Assembly: GCA_913060695.1 (NCBI GenBank)
Contig: CAJXUA010000006.1
Coordinates: 124,001-188,000 of the forward strand
Direction of reading: 5' to 3'
DNA length: 64,000 nt
DNA from: an uncultured Gammaproteobacteria bacterium
GTDB lineage: Bacteria; Pseudomonadota; Gammaproteobacteria; Pseudomonadales; Pseudohongiellaceae
Below the pieces are notes generated by a model. The model did not search any database and was not told the DNA's origin. It saw only the letters and a list, made by a program, of their open reading frames with translations. Below, one piece after another: positions 27,451 through 38,800 of the stretch (positions are counted from its first letter, which is position 1; each line of letters begins with the position of its first letter). The translations under genes were made by a program, and so were the position numbers.

Positions 27451-28188
27451 ATGAAATCGTTACTCTCTTTAGTAGCTGCTACAGCAATGTTCGTGGGCGT
27501 CAATGCCATGGCAATCGATGCCGATAAATTGAATGCGGCACTCGCCTCACCAGATCGCAGTGATGCCGATAAAGCCTTGGATGCTGGCCGCAAGCCGGTT
27601 CAAGTACTGGATTACCTCGGTCTTGAAGAAGGCATGACCGTGCTGGACGTAATGTCCGGTGGTGGTTGGTACACAGAGGTGCTGTCTTACGCGGTTGGCC
27701 CAGAAGGCACCGTGTATATGCAGAATAGCCCCGCATCCCTGGCTCGTGGCACTACAGAGGCCACTGTGACGGCGCGCGTTGAAGGTCGTCTCAATAACGT
27801 TGAGCGCGTGAACAAGGACTTGAACGAGCTAGGCATAGCGCCAAACTCCGTGGACTTCGCGATCACTAACTTGAACTTCCATGATGTGTACAACGCTAAC
27901 CCCGAAGCGGCCCAAGCGATGCTGCAGGCAATTAAGGCTGTAATCAAGCCAGGTGGCACATTCGCAATCATCGATCACGCGGGCACTATGGGCGCGGATA
28001 ATGCCTCATTGCACCGTGTGCCTAAGGAGCTAGTAGTAGAAGCGGCTCGTCAGGCTGGTCTAACCGTTGTAGATGCTGACAGTCAGGTTCTACGCGTACC
28101 TAGCGATGATCACACTCTGGCACCCTTCGCCGCTGATCTGGATCGCAACACTGATCGCTTCATCCTGAAGCTGACCAAGAGTATGTAA
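27451..28188 (+). CDS. Putative exported class I SAM-dependent methyltransferase-fold protein
   Basis: Signal-peptide-like N-terminus (MKSLLSLVAATAMFVGVNAMA) followed by motif I-like VLDVMSGGGWYTEVLSY. Confidence 0.8.
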   Translation: MKSLLSLVAATAMFVGVNAMAIDADKLNAALASPDRSDADKALDAGRKPVQVLDYLGLEEGMTVLDVMSGGGWYTEVLSYAVGPEGTVYMQNSPASLARGTTEATVTARVEGRLNNVERVNKDLNELGIAPNSVDFAITNLNFHDVYNANPEAAQAMLQAIKAVIKPGGTFAIIDHAGTMGADNASLHRVPKELVVEAARQAGLTVVDADSQVLRVPSDDHTLAPFAADLDRNTDRFILKLTKSM

Positions 28189-28200
28189 GACACGCATTAT

Positions 28201-28231
28201 CCGCCCTCGCAGTGATCCATTGCGAGGGCGG
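28201..28231. terminator. Strong hairpin after methyltransferase gene (no T-tract)
   Basis: CCGCCCTCGCA / TGCGAGGGCGG perfect 11-bp stem, 9-nt loop. Confidence 0.4.
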
Positions 28232-28276
28232 CTGCGTTATACCCTGCAACAATCGCCTTACTAGCCGGACACACTC

Positions 28277-30106
28277 TTGAAGCAATCCGCCCCCGTCCAG
28301 TTAATCACTAAATTCTTTTCTGTCTTCAAATATAGCCGCGTGGCGATAGAGATAGTGTGGAGCACCAGCGCTGCACTTACTATAACAATGGCCGTGGCGA
28401 CCTTGCTGGCCGGTGTGCTTCCCGCCGCTATCGCCTATGTCGGCCAATTGATCGTGGACGCCGTGGTCACGGCAATACAAGCCCCCAGCGAGAGCAAAGA
28501 AGCTGCCACAAGACTGACTATTTTCTATGTGCTGTGTGAGGCCGGTTTGGTGGTCTTTATCACAGGGGTGCAAAGAGTCAGCACGATCTGCCAGTCGATA
28601 CTACGGGTGTTATTGGGCAATAAGATCAATGTGATGATCTTGGAGAAATCCCTCACCTTAGAGCTGCAACATTTCGAAGACTCCGAATATTATGACAAGC
28701 TAGTTCGTGCGCGCCGCGAGGCTTCTAGCCGGCCCTTGAGCCTTGTCGTACGTACCTTCGATCTGGTGCGCGAATCCATCTCTTTAGTGAGCTATGGTTT
28801 TCTGTTGTTTCAATTCTCACCATGGGCTGTGCTTCTACTCGGTTTCGCCGGCCTCCCCGCCTTTCTCGCGGAAGCGAAATTTTCCGGAGAGGCTTTCCGA
28901 AATCAGCGCTCCCGTTCCGCAGAGCGGCGGATGCAGATCTATCTCGAGATGGTGTTGACCCGCGAAGACGGTGTTAAGGAGGTTAAGCTTCTTAAGATTG
29001 GTAAACTGTTCTTGCAGCGCTATGTGGATATCTTCTTACGCATCTATAAAGAAGATCGTAGCCTCGTATTGCGGCGAGGGCTTTGGGGTTATCTTCTCGG
29101 TTTGGTGGCTAGTGCCGCATTCTATTTTGCCTACGGCTGGGTAGTGTTCGCCGCAATCGCCACGACCATTACGATCGGTCAGATGACGATGTATATCGCC
29201 GTATTTCGACAGGGCCAGAGTTCGGTGACTAATAGCCTGACCGCCATTAATGGCATGTACGAGGACAATCTCTATCTCTCCAATCTTGTAGAGTTTCTCG
29301 ATCACAAAGTGTCAGAGACAACGGGCACGCAAACCGAGGGTCCAGACCCGCAAGACGGCATTCGATTTGAGGGTGTGAGCTTCTACTATCCCGAGAGTGC
29401 TCGGCCAGCGCTGAACAATGTGAACCTGCATATTAAGGCCGGCGAAAGCCTCGCCATCGTCGGCGAAAATGGGTCTGGTAAGACTACGCTGATTAAACTT
29501 CTAACTCGTTTGTATACCCCAACCCACGGGCGCATTCTCTTAGAAGGCTTGGACCTACAGCAGTGGGATATCGATGCGCTGCGCTATAAAATTGGCGTTA
29601 TCTTCCAAGACTTCTCCCGCTATCAGCTCAAGGTTGGCGATAATATTGGAATAGGCGATGTCGAAAACATGGCAGAGCAAAGCCAGATAGAGTCCGCGGC
29701 ACAAGACGGCCTTGCTGCTGATTTTATTCAACACATGCCGGACTCCTACGAGACGCAGCTTGGAACATGGTTTAAGGGGGGGAAAGAATTATCGGGCGGG
29801 CAATGGCAGAAGATAGCGTTGTCGCGGGCCTTCATGCGCAGCCATGCCGACGTGTTAATTCTCGATGAGCCGACTGCCGCGATTGATGCGAAGGCAGAGG
29901 CGGAGATATTCGCGCATTTTCGCGAGTTAACCGCGAATCGCATCTCTATCATTATTTCGCACCGCTTCTCTACTGTGCGCATCGCCGATCACATTATCGT
30001 GCTCGATGGCGGAGAGATTACAGAGGAAGGTAGTCACACGAGCCTGCTAGCGTTGGAGGGACAGTACGCGCGTCTCTTTAATTTGCAGGCGCAGGGTTAT
30101 ATGTAA
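28277..30106 (+). CDS. ABC transporter, fused permease/ATP-binding protein
   Basis: Walker A GENGSGKTT, signature LSGGQWQKIALSRAF, Walker B VLILDEPTAAID, N-terminal TM domain; TTG start. Confidence 0.92.
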   Translation: MKQSAPVQLITKFFSVFKYSRVAIEIVWSTSAALTITMAVATLLAGVLPAAIAYVGQLIVDAVVTAIQAPSESKEAATRLTIFYVLCEAGLVVFITGVQRVSTICQSILRVLLGNKINVMILEKSLTLELQHFEDSEYYDKLVRARREASSRPLSLVVRTFDLVRESISLVSYGFLLFQFSPWAVLLLGFAGLPAFLAEAKFSGEAFRNQRSRSAERRMQIYLEMVLTREDGVKEVKLLKIGKLFLQRYVDIFLRIYKEDRSLVLRRGLWGYLLGLVASAAFYFAYGWVVFAAIATTITIGQMTMYIAVFRQGQSSVTNSLTAINGMYEDNLYLSNLVEFLDHKVSETTGTQTEGPDPQDGIRFEGVSFYYPESARPALNNVNLHIKAGESLAIVGENGSGKTTLIKLLTRLYTPTHGRILLEGLDLQQWDIDALRYKIGVIFQDFSRYQLKVGDNIGIGDVENMAEQSQIESAAQDGLAADFIQHMPDSYETQLGTWFKGGKELSGGQWQKIALSRAFMRSHADVLILDEPTAAIDAKAEAEIFAHFRELTANRISIIISHRFSTVRIADHIIVLDGGEITEEGSHTSLLALEGQYARLFNLQAQGYM

Positions 30107-30110
30107 GTAA

Positions 30111-30139
30111 CAGCGCGGCGGATTTTCTCCACCGCGCTG
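30111..30139. terminator. Hairpin between convergent ABC transporter and gcvP genes
   Basis: CAGCGCGG / CCGCGCTG stem between convergent stop codons; weak T-tract. Confidence 0.4.
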
Positions 30140-30149
30140 CGAGACTTGT

Positions 30150-33077
30150 TTACATATAGTCTTCCATCGGTGGACACGCACAATACAAATTACGGTCGCC
30201 ATAGACGTTATCGATGCGATTGACGGAAGGCCAGAACTTGCTCTCCTTCAATGCCAGTACTGGCCACGCCGCTTCCTGCTTGCTGTAGGGGCGATCCCAA
30301 CTATTGTCCATCACGTCTTCTAGAGTGTGTGGTGCATGCTTCAGCGGATTGTTCTCCGCATCCAACTCACCAGACTCTACACGGGCGATTTCTTTGCGAA
30401 TGCTAATCATCGCCTCGATGAAGCGATCCAGTTCTTTCTTCGACTCGCTCTCTGTGGGCTCGATCATCAATGTGCCGGCCACTGGGAAAGACATGGTGGG
30501 CGCATGAAAACCGTAGTCCATCAAGCGCTTCGCAACATCCTCTTCGGAGATGCCAGAGGCAGCCTTGAGAGGGCGCAGGTCGATGATGCACTCGTGTGCC
30601 ACCATGTCGTTGCGGCCGGTATAGAGCACTGGGTAATGGGGCTCTAATTTGCGGGCAATATAGTTGGCATTGAGTATCGCCACCTGTGTTGCCTTCAATA
30701 AGCCTTCGGCGCCCATTAGAGCGATATAGGTCCAAGAGATAGGCAGAATGCCGGCGCTACCCCAGGGTGCTGCAGAGACAGCGGTGTTACCGACATTAGG
30801 CCCGTCGAGAGTGACTAGCGGGTGGTTGGCTACGAAGGGGATCAAATGCTTCTTGATGCCGATTGGCCCCATACCTGGTCCGCCGCCGCCGTGTGGAATG
30901 CAGAAGGTCTTGTGCAAGTTCACGTGAGAGACGTCTGCGCCGATATCGCCTGGGCGTGCCACACCTACTTGTGCGTTAAGATTCGCGCCGTCCATATACA
31001 CCTGTCCGCCGTGCTCGTGCACCATCTTACAGATCTCCATCACACCCTCTTCGTACACACCATGTGTGGACGGATAGGTAATCATCAATGCGGCGAGTGT
31101 GTCTTTATGAGCTGCGGCCTTGACGCGCAGATCCTCGACATCGATATTGCCGTTATCATCGCAGGCGACGACAACAACCTTCATGCTGATCATGTGGGCG
31201 CTAGCTGGGTTAGTGCCGTGGGCCGAGCTTGGAATCAGACAAACATCGCGCTGGCTCTGACCGATGCTATTAAGGTAGTTGCGGATGGCCAATAGACCTG
31301 CGTACTCGCCCTGCGCACCAGAGTTAGGTTGCATGCTCACGGCATCGAATCCCGTGATCTCGGCAAGCATGTCTTCGAGTTCTTGAATCATGTTTCGATA
31401 ACCAGGCGTCTGCGCAACTGGAACGAATGGATGAGGTTTGCTGAACTCCGGCCAAGTGATAGGGATCATCTCTGCGGTAGCATTCAGCTTCATCGTGCAC
31501 GAGCCCAGTGGAATCATCGCATGCGTAAGCGAAAGATCCTTGTTCTCTAGGCGTTTAAGGTAACGCAGCATGTCTGTCTCGCTATGGTAGCGATTGAAGA
31601 ACGGGTGCGTTAAGAATGCGCTTTGGCGCTTCAAAGAATCGGGGATGCCTGCGATCTTGCCAGCGCCTGCGCAAATTTGTGCGTCTAGCTCGCCAACGGA
31701 AAGGCCAGCGGCCTTGTCACCAAGAATGACTTTCCAGAGTGCCTCTATCTCGTCTGTGCTTGTGCACTCATCTAGGCTGATGCCGATGCTATCGGTCAAG
31801 TCGATCCGCAGATTGATGCCTGCCTCGTCGGCGCGTGCGAGGATAGCGCTGCGTGTCTGCGCATCCGTTGCCAGAGTAACGGTGTCGAAGAAGCAGGCGT
31901 TCGATATGCTCACACCCTTCGCTTGTAGGCCCGCTACGAGAATCGTGGTGAGGCGGTGAATGCGCTCAGAGATGGTCTGTAGCCCCTCTGGGCCATGGTA
32001 CATCGCATACATTGCGGCGATATTGGCGAGCAACACCTGCGCAGTGCAGATATTGCTATTGGCCTTCTCGCGGCGGATATGTTGTTCACGAGTTTGCAGC
32101 GACATGCGGAACGCTTGCTTGCCGCGGGCATCGATAGAGACGCCAATGATGCGACCTGGCACGGCACGTTTAAATTCATTCTTCGTCGCGAAATAGGCGG
32201 CATGGGGGCCACCGTAGCCCATAGGCACGCCGAAGCGTTGGGTGCTGCCGAGTACTACATCCGCTCCCATCTCGCCAGGGGATTTTAATACTACGAGGCT
32301 CATAAGGTCTGCTGCGACTACGGCGATTGCGCCTTTGCCATGCAGTGCCTCGATGCTTGGGCCAAGATCGCTAAGCGCGCCCGATGCGGCTGGGTACTGG
32401 TAGATCGCACCGAAGACATCGTAGCTGTCGAGAGTGGATAGATCGCCTATGATGAGGTCGTAGCCGAAATTACTCGCGCGCGTCTTAAGCACATCGATGG
32501 TCTGCGGGAAACATTGTTCGTCGACGAAAAATTGATTGCTCTTATTCTTGGCGACTCGTTTAGCCAATGCCATTGCCTCGGCCGCTGCCGTTGCCTCGTC
32601 TAGTAGTGAGGCATTGGCTAAATCCATGCTGGTCAGGTCGAGAACCATTTGCTGATAGGCTAGCAGGCTCTCTAGGCGACCTTGAGAGATCTCGGGCTGA
32701 TAAGGGGTGTAGGCTGTGTACCAACCTGGATTCTCCAGCACATTGCGTAGAATCACGTTGGGCGTAATCGTGTCGTAATAGCCAAGCCCTATGAAGGAGC
32801 GGCCGGGTTTGTCTTGCGCGACCATGGCTTTAAGGCGTGCTAACACCGCAGTTTCTGTGGCGGGTTTGTCTAGCGCTAGTAAGCGCTTAAGAGCAATTGA
32901 GCCTGGCACAGTTTTCTCTATTAACTGCTCTAAAGAATCTATTTGCAGTTCCTTAAGCATAGCTCCTATTTCCGATGCGTCGGGGCCGATATGACGGCCG
33001 ATGAACTCATCGGAATTTTGCAGACGTTCCAGTGTCTTGCTAGAAGGAGTTTGTAACGGCGACGCGATGCTGCCCAT
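30150..33077 (-). CDS. gcvP: Glycine dehydrogenase (decarboxylating)
   Basis: 975 aa; PLP lysine motif [44 protein letters not shown]. Confidence 0.97.
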   Translation of the reverse strand: MGSIASPLQTPSSKTLERLQNSDEFIGRHIGPDASEIGAMLKELQIDSLEQLIEKTVPGSIALKRLLALDKPATETAVLARLKAMVAQDKPGRSFIGLGYYDTITPNVILRNVLENPGWYTAYTPYQPEISQGRLESLLAYQQMVLDLTSMDLANASLLDEATAAAEAMALAKRVAKNKSNQFFVDEQCFPQTIDVLKTRASNFGYDLIIGDLSTLDSYDVFGAIYQYPAASGALSDLGPSIEALHGKGAIAVVAADLMSLVVLKSPGEMGADVVLGSTQRFGVPMGYGGPHAAYFATKNEFKRAVPGRIIGVSIDARGKQAFRMSLQTREQHIRREKANSNICTAQVLLANIAAMYAMYHGPEGLQTISERIHRLTTILVAGLQAKGVSISNACFFDTVTLATDAQTRSAILARADEAGINLRIDLTDSIGISLDECTSTDEIEALWKVILGDKAAGLSVGELDAQICAGAGKIAGIPDSLKRQSAFLTHPFFNRYHSETDMLRYLKRLENKDLSLTHAMIPLGSCTMKLNATAEMIPITWPEFSKPHPFVPVAQTPGYRNMIQELEDMLAEITGFDAVSMQPNSGAQGEYAGLLAIRNYLNSIGQSQRDVCLIPSSAHGTNPASAHMISMKVVVVACDDNGNIDVEDLRVKAAAHKDTLAALMITYPSTHGVYEEGVMEICKMVHEHGGQVYMDGANLNAQVGVARPGDIGADVSHVNLHKTFCIPHGGGGPGMGPIGIKKHLIPFVANHPLVTLDGPNVGNTAVSAAPWGSAGILPISWTYIALMGAEGLLKATQVAILNANYIARKLEPHYPVLYTGRNDMVAHECIIDLRPLKAASGISEEDVAKRLMDYGFHAPTMSFPVAGTLMIEPTESESKKELDRFIEAMISIRKEIARVESGELDAENNPLKHAPHTLEDVMDNSWDRPYSKQEAAWPVLALKESKFWPSVNRIDNVYGDRNLYCACPPMEDYM

Positions 33078-33256
33078 GAATTACCTCGGTAAAATACTCG
33101 GGGTCAGGGCGCGAAGCTGTGCCCTGGACCAATAATGGAGCGGAATTGAAAAAACGGTTCACATCGAGCCACGCGCATTGGCGTGGCCCAAGCCGAAATT
33201 GCGATTCCGGCATTGTTATTGTCACTCTCACAGGCTGGTTTGCTTTAGGTCTGTGC

Positions 33257-33640
33257 CTATTCGCAAATTTTTGCATATGCGTCTGCATCGAGCAGCGCGT
33301 CTAGTTCCGCAGGATTGCTAGGCTTGATTCGGCAGAACCAGCCATCGCCATACGGAGATGTGTTGACGGTCTCGGGCGAGTCGAGCAAGGCCTGATTGAC
33401 CTCGACGATAGTCCCGGAAACGGGCGCATAGATGTCCGAGGCTGCCTTAACAGACTCGACCACGCTCATCTCAGCTTTCGCTGTGACATCCGCACCTTCG
33501 CTTGGCAACTCGATAAAGACGATGTCGCCAAGTAATTCTTGTGCATGGTCCGAAATGCCCATGACGATGCTGCCATCTGCTTCGATTCGAACCCACTCGT
33601 GGGATGGGGCATATTTTAAATCTTCAGGAAAGCTGCTCAC
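33257..33640 (-). CDS. gcvH: Glycine cleavage system H protein
   Basis: [33 protein letters not shown], lipoyl lysine region [20 protein letters not shown] start at 33640 preferred. Confidence 0.95.
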   Translation of the reverse strand: MSSFPEDLKYAPSHEWVRIEADGSIVMGISDHAQELLGDIVFIELPSEGADVTAKAEMSVVESVKAASDIYAPVSGTIVEVNQALLDSPETVNTSPYGDGWFCRIKPSNPAELDALLDADAYAKICE

Positions 33641-33671
33641 TGTACGATCCTCGTGCTGGATATGGATAAAA

Positions 33672-34847
33672 TTATTCAAAAACCTTTTTGCCAAAACGTA
33701 CGAAATTAGGTCTGACTATTCGCACGGGAGTAAGCTTTCCGCGTATGTCTACTCGGCACTCAGTGCTGCCTGCGGGAATTCTAGCCAAGGCGATGGAATG
33801 CTTCAATGTTGGAGAGAAGCTACCGCTAGTGATAATGCCTTCGCGCTCTTGACCATCGACCTCGCATACGACTCTTAGTCCCTCGCGCAACACGCCGCGC
33901 TCTTCAAGTACTAGCCCGGTAAGGATAGGCAGTTTGCCTGCGGCTTGCTCGATCTTGTGCTGCTCTACTGCGGCGCGTCCGACGAATTGGCGATCGCTAG
34001 GCTCCCAGCTAATCGTTTGCGCCATATTGGCCGCAAGTGGAGAGACTTCTTCGTCCATGTCGTGCCCGTATAGATTCATGCCGGCCTCTAGGCGCAAGGT
34101 GTCGCGCGCGCCGAGTCCGATGGGCTTAACGCCACTGCCAAGCAGCGCATCCCAAAGTGCGGGAGCGTCTGCGTTAGGCACTATCAGTTCGAGTCCGCGC
34201 TCGCCGGTATAACCAGTTCTCGCGATGAACCAGTCCTCGGACTCTAGTGCTCGGAAATTGCCCAGAGCCTCAACCGCCGCGGCGCGCTCCGTGCTTAGTA
34301 GTGCGCAGACTTTGTTAATGGACTCCGGGCCGTGCACGGCGAGGATCGCTAATTCTGGTCGCTCAAGGATGCTGACATCAAAGCCTTTAGCCTTGGTCTG
34401 CATCCAGCGTAGGTCTTTCTCGCGAGTGCCGCAATTGACAACGAGCCTATAGCCTTCACTCATAGTGTAGACAATGAGGTCGTCGACCACGCCGCCATTG
34501 TCGTTAAGCATGGCGCTGTAGAGCGCACGGCCCGGCTCGGTAAGCTTGTCGACATCATTGGCGAGCAGATAACGAAGCCAGTCTTTGGCCTGCGTACCGC
34601 TAATATCGACGACCGTCATATGGGATACATCGAAAACGCCTGCATGCTGCCGCACGGCGTGATGTTCTTCGATTAGGGATTGATATTGGATGGGCATGTC
34701 CCATCCGCCAAAATCGACGATTTTGGCACCGGCATTGAGATGTTGCTGATAGAGCGGAGTCCGCTGGCCCACTGGTTTTAATCCTAATAACTGGCGCGCA
34801 AGGGCAATGTAAGATGCAAGGCTTTGGCGCAAAAAGAAGCCGAACAT
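33672..34847 (-). CDS. gcvT: Aminomethyltransferase
   Basis: [41 protein letters not shown]; upstream of gcvH-gcvP; true start may be slightly downstream. Confidence 0.95.
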   Translation of the reverse strand: MFGFFLRQSLASYIALARQLLGLKPVGQRTPLYQQHLNAGAKIVDFGGWDMPIQYQSLIEEHHAVRQHAGVFDVSHMTVVDISGTQAKDWLRYLLANDVDKLTEPGRALYSAMLNDNGGVVDDLIVYTMSEGYRLVVNCGTREKDLRWMQTKAKGFDVSILERPELAILAVHGPESINKVCALLSTERAAAVEALGNFRALESEDWFIARTGYTGERGLELIVPNADAPALWDALLGSGVKPIGLGARDTLRLEAGMNLYGHDMDEEVSPLAANMAQTISWEPSDRQFVGRAAVEQHKIEQAAGKLPILTGLVLEERGVLREGLRVVCEVDGQEREGIITSGSFSPTLKHSIALARIPAGSTECRVDIRGKLTPVRIVRPNFVRFGKKVFE

Positions 34848-34925
34848 TCTAACCGCAAGCGTAATGGTTTAACAGGGCGATATACGCCCCAGCGCCTCTT
34901 GGTGGGGGCTTGAGCTAATCTAAGA

Positions 34926-35585
34926 CTATTGTAGTCCCGTCATGAAGCGATCCGCTCTGGGTAGGTAGTTGCGCTCACTATCCAGAGAGAAAACGACAGA
35001 GCTGGAGCGACCAATAATCTGGTCACGTGGGATAAAGCTGTAGATTCGGCTATCCGCGCTATTGTCGCGATTATCGCCGAGTACGAAGAACTGATCCTCG
35101 GGCACTGTTTCGGGTCCAAAGCTGCGTGAGACACGGCTAGAAAAACTCTCTGAAAGCATGGCTTCATGGGAGTAATTGAGTAATTGTTCACGAATAATCA
35201 TCGAATCAGTGTCGCTAGAGATGACCTCGTAATCCGCAGGTTGGCCGTTGATTACTAGGGTGTTGTTGCGCATATAGATGGTGTCGCCCGGAAGGCCGAC
35301 GATGCGTTTGACTAGGCGCTTGCCCGCGGCCTCTGAGTCGATAATGATGATGTCGCCCCTATTCGGGTCTGCGCGGGAGGCAAGGAATATGTCGGTAAAT
35401 GGAATGCGGATGTCATAGGCCAGTTTATTCACCCACACCTTATCGCCGTCGAGCAGCGTGGGCTGCATCGAGCGACCAGAGATCGAATTCAAGTCTGCAA
35501 TGGCGCTTTTAAAGAAGACGATCGTCAGCAGCAAGAGCATGAACTTCTTGTTTTCTTTCCAAAAAGCGGACAGATACTTCTTCAT
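34926..35585 (-). CDS. Signal peptidase I
   Basis: S26 motifs SGRSMQPTLLDGD, KRIVGLPGD, GDNRDNSADSR; start set to M at 35585. Confidence 0.92.
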   Translation of the reverse strand: MKKYLSAFWKENKKFMLLLLTIVFFKSAIADLNSISGRSMQPTLLDGDKVWVNKLAYDIRIPFTDIFLASRADPNRGDIIIIDSEAAGKRLVKRIVGLPGDTIYMRNNTLVINGQPADYEVISSDTDSMIIREQLLNYSHEAMLSESFSSRVSRSFGPETVPEDQFFVLGDNRDNSADSRIYSFIPRDQIIGRSSSVVFSLDSERNYLPRADRFMTGLQ

Positions 35586-35823
35586 GATGGCCTTGGGTTC
35601 CTTGATTTCAGCGAAGCCAATGGTTTTGGCTCGATGACTTTCGCAAGCAGTGTCATTAATAAGACGAGTCTTGGACAATAGGCGAATCTGCTCCTATGTG
35701 TCAATCCACAGTGATGGACTGTCTAGATGCCTCATATTGGGGCGCTCACCTGCGTGGTACAGAGTTCCCTTTATTCTTATACGCTTGCGGGATATTCTCT
35801 GTCTATCCCCTTGTCGATAAGCG

Positions 35824-38800
35824 ATGCCTAGCATGCCATTGAGTGACTTCCATCCTGCAGCTAACGCGTGGTTCTCCCAGCGCTATGGCGCCCCGACTGC
35901 AGCGCAGTCGCAGGCATGGCCGGCAATAAAGGCGGGTAAGAACACTCTGATCAGCGCGCCTACTGGCAGCGGTAAGACCTTAGCGGCGTTCTACGCCGTT
36001 ATTGACCGCCTTCTGTGGCTTGCCCAGCAGGGCCCATTGCCGCAGACAACATTCGTCGTCTATGTCTCGCCTCTCAAGGCCCTCAGCAATGATATTCAGC
36101 GCAATCTTGAGCAGCCGCTTCAAGGCCTAGCGCAGCAGCTACAGCAAGACGCCTATGCTCCGGCCGATATCACGGTCGCGGTGCGCACGGGAGACACCAC
36201 CCCAACGCAACGGCAGCGCATGCTGCGCACGCCTCCCCATATCTTGGTAACGACCCCCGAGTCGCTGTATTTGCTACTGACCAGCGAGGGCGGTCGCCAG
36301 ATGTTGCGCCATGTCGACACGCTCATCGTGGACGAGATCCATGCCCTGCTCGGCGATAAGCGCGGCGCTCACCTTGCGCTGTCGATCGAGCGTCTCGAGC
36401 GCCTAGTGGACAAACCTCTGCTACGCATCGGGCTCTCGGCCACTCAGCGCCCGATAGACTTAGTCGCGCACTATTTGGCGGGTAATCACCCAGACAATGA
36501 CTGTGTGGTCGTAGACACGGGTCATAGACGCGCCCTGGATGTCAGCATCGAGGTGCCCGGCTCACCGCTCTCTGCTCTCATGAGCAACGAGGTGTGGGAC
36601 GAGCTCTATCTGCGGCTTGTGCAACTGATAGAGGCCCACGACACAACGCTGGTTTTCGTGAACACGCGGCGACTATCAGAGCGCCTGGCTCTAGCCCTTA
36701 CGGATCGACTAGGCGAGGGCTCGGTGAGCTCTCATCACGGGAGTATGAGTAAAGAGCATCGCCACAACGCGGAGCAGAAACTCAAGGACGGCAAGCTAAA
36801 GGTATTGGTGGCGACCGCCTCTATGGAGTTGGGCATCGATGTGGGTTCGGTAGATCTAGTGGTGCAATTCTCCTCCCCCAAGAGTATCGCTAAGTTCTTG
36901 CAGCGGGTTGGGCGTAGTGGTCACACGGTGCGCGGTACGCCTAAAGGAATTCTATTTCCCCTGACCCGCGACGATCTGGCCGAATGTACAGCCTTGCTCA
37001 ACTGCATAGCACAGGGACAGCTCGATAGAATCCTCATGCCCGAGAAGCCCATGGATATCTTGGCTCAACAGATAGTCGCAGAGGTGGCGGCAAACAGTGT
37101 CAGCAGCGAAGGTGATGGCGAAGGCAGCTGTTGTCTCGATGCTCTGTTTGAACTCTTCCACGGCGCATACCCCTACCGAGACTTACTGCGCAGCGAGTTC
37201 AATGAACTGGTGAAGATGCTGAGCAATGGCTATTCCACTCGTCTAGGTAGGAAGGGTGCCTATCTACATCTAGATGTCATCAATAATCGCGTCAGTTCCA
37301 GACGCAATGCACGCCTGACCGCACTCACCAATGGCGGTGCGATTCCCGACATGTTCGACTATCAAGTGGTCTTAGACCCAGATGACATCGTGGTGGGTTC
37401 GCTCAACGAAGATTTCGCGTTAGAGACTCTGCCGGGAGACATCTTCACCTTGGGTAGTCATAGCTGGCAGTTGTTGCGGGTCGATGGTCTCAAGGTACGC
37501 GTGCGCGACGCCCAAGGCGCACGGCCCACTATCCCATTTTGGTTCGGCGAAGGGCCTGGCCGGACCGAAGAACTCTCCCAAGCTTTGTGCGAACTGCGTG
37601 AGAAGATCGATGGCTATATTAGTGACGATGCCAGCGCTAATGCGGTGCAATGGCTAGTGGCAAGCCTGCGTTTGCCGCCCTCTGGGGCGCAGCAGTTAGT
37701 CGACTACTTGCAGGCAGGACGAAATGCGCTGGAAGTGATGCCAACGCAGAAGACCTTGGTTATGGAGCGCTTCTTCGACGAAGTGGGTGATATGCATGTG
37801 GTGATTCACTCCCCTTTCGGAAGCCGGCTTAATCGCGCGTGGGGTTTAGCATTACGTAAGCGTTTCTGTCGCACCTTCAATTTCGAGTTGCAGGCCGCTG
37901 CCAATGAGGACAGCATCGTAATCTCTCTGGGTTCAGTGCATAGCTTTCCTCTACAAGAGGTCTATGCCTATTTGCAGAGTGCGAGTGTCGAAGATGTGCT
38001 AGTGCAAGCCCTGCTCGATGCGCCAATGTTCGAGGTGCGTTGGCGCTGGAATGCCACACGTTCCTTAGCGATTCAGCGCAATCGTAATGGTAAACGAGTG
38101 CCGCCTCAGTTTCAGAGAATGGACGCGGAAGACCTTGTCGCGCATATCTTCCCAGACCAGATCGCCTGTTTCGAGAATATCCAAGGCAAGCGAGAGGTGC
38201 CAGATCACCCTCTCGTTCAACAGACGATTAACGATTGCCTGACAGAGGCGATGGACTACGAAGGCCTGCATGCGCTATTGATAGCTATTGAAAGTGGAGA
38301 GCTCACCCTAATTGCACGAGACCTGCGCGAGCCATCGCCCTTCGCTCAAGAAATAATTAATGCGCGCCCCTATGCCTTCTTGGACGATGCGCCATTCGAG
38401 GAACGGCGCACAAACGCGATTCGCAATCGAAGCTGGCTAGATCCCGCCGAGACCCAGTCCTACAGTGCGTTGGATGCTGCTGCTATCGCACAAGTGCGTG
38501 AAGAGGCGTGGCCATTGGTTCGCTCCAGCGAGGAGTTGCACGATGCCTTGTACTCGCTCGGTTTCATGACGGCCGAAGAAGTTGCGCAGAATCATTATGA
38601 GGACTTCTTAGAGAAATTGATCGAGCATGGTCGCGCCTGCAGCATGAGCTGCTCCACGGGACGTTTGTACTTGGTGGCGGAACGACTGCCATGCCTGCAG
38701 GCCGTATATCCCGACAGTACATTTACGCCGCCATTGAATCTGCCCGAGGTATTGAAGGCGGAAGAATGGGATGAGGATTCTGCGCTGCGAGAAATCATGC

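Noticed and set aside
30822-31295. 157-aa plus-strand ORF
   Set aside because: Antisense to the strongly supported gcvP; low-complexity His/Val composition typical of antisense frames.
33168-33187. GCCACGC-gcattg-GCGTGGC hairpin in the gcvH-gcvP gap, considered as terminator or glycine riboswitch
   Set aside because: T-run on the minus strand is about 13 nt away and no glycine riboswitch core motif was found.
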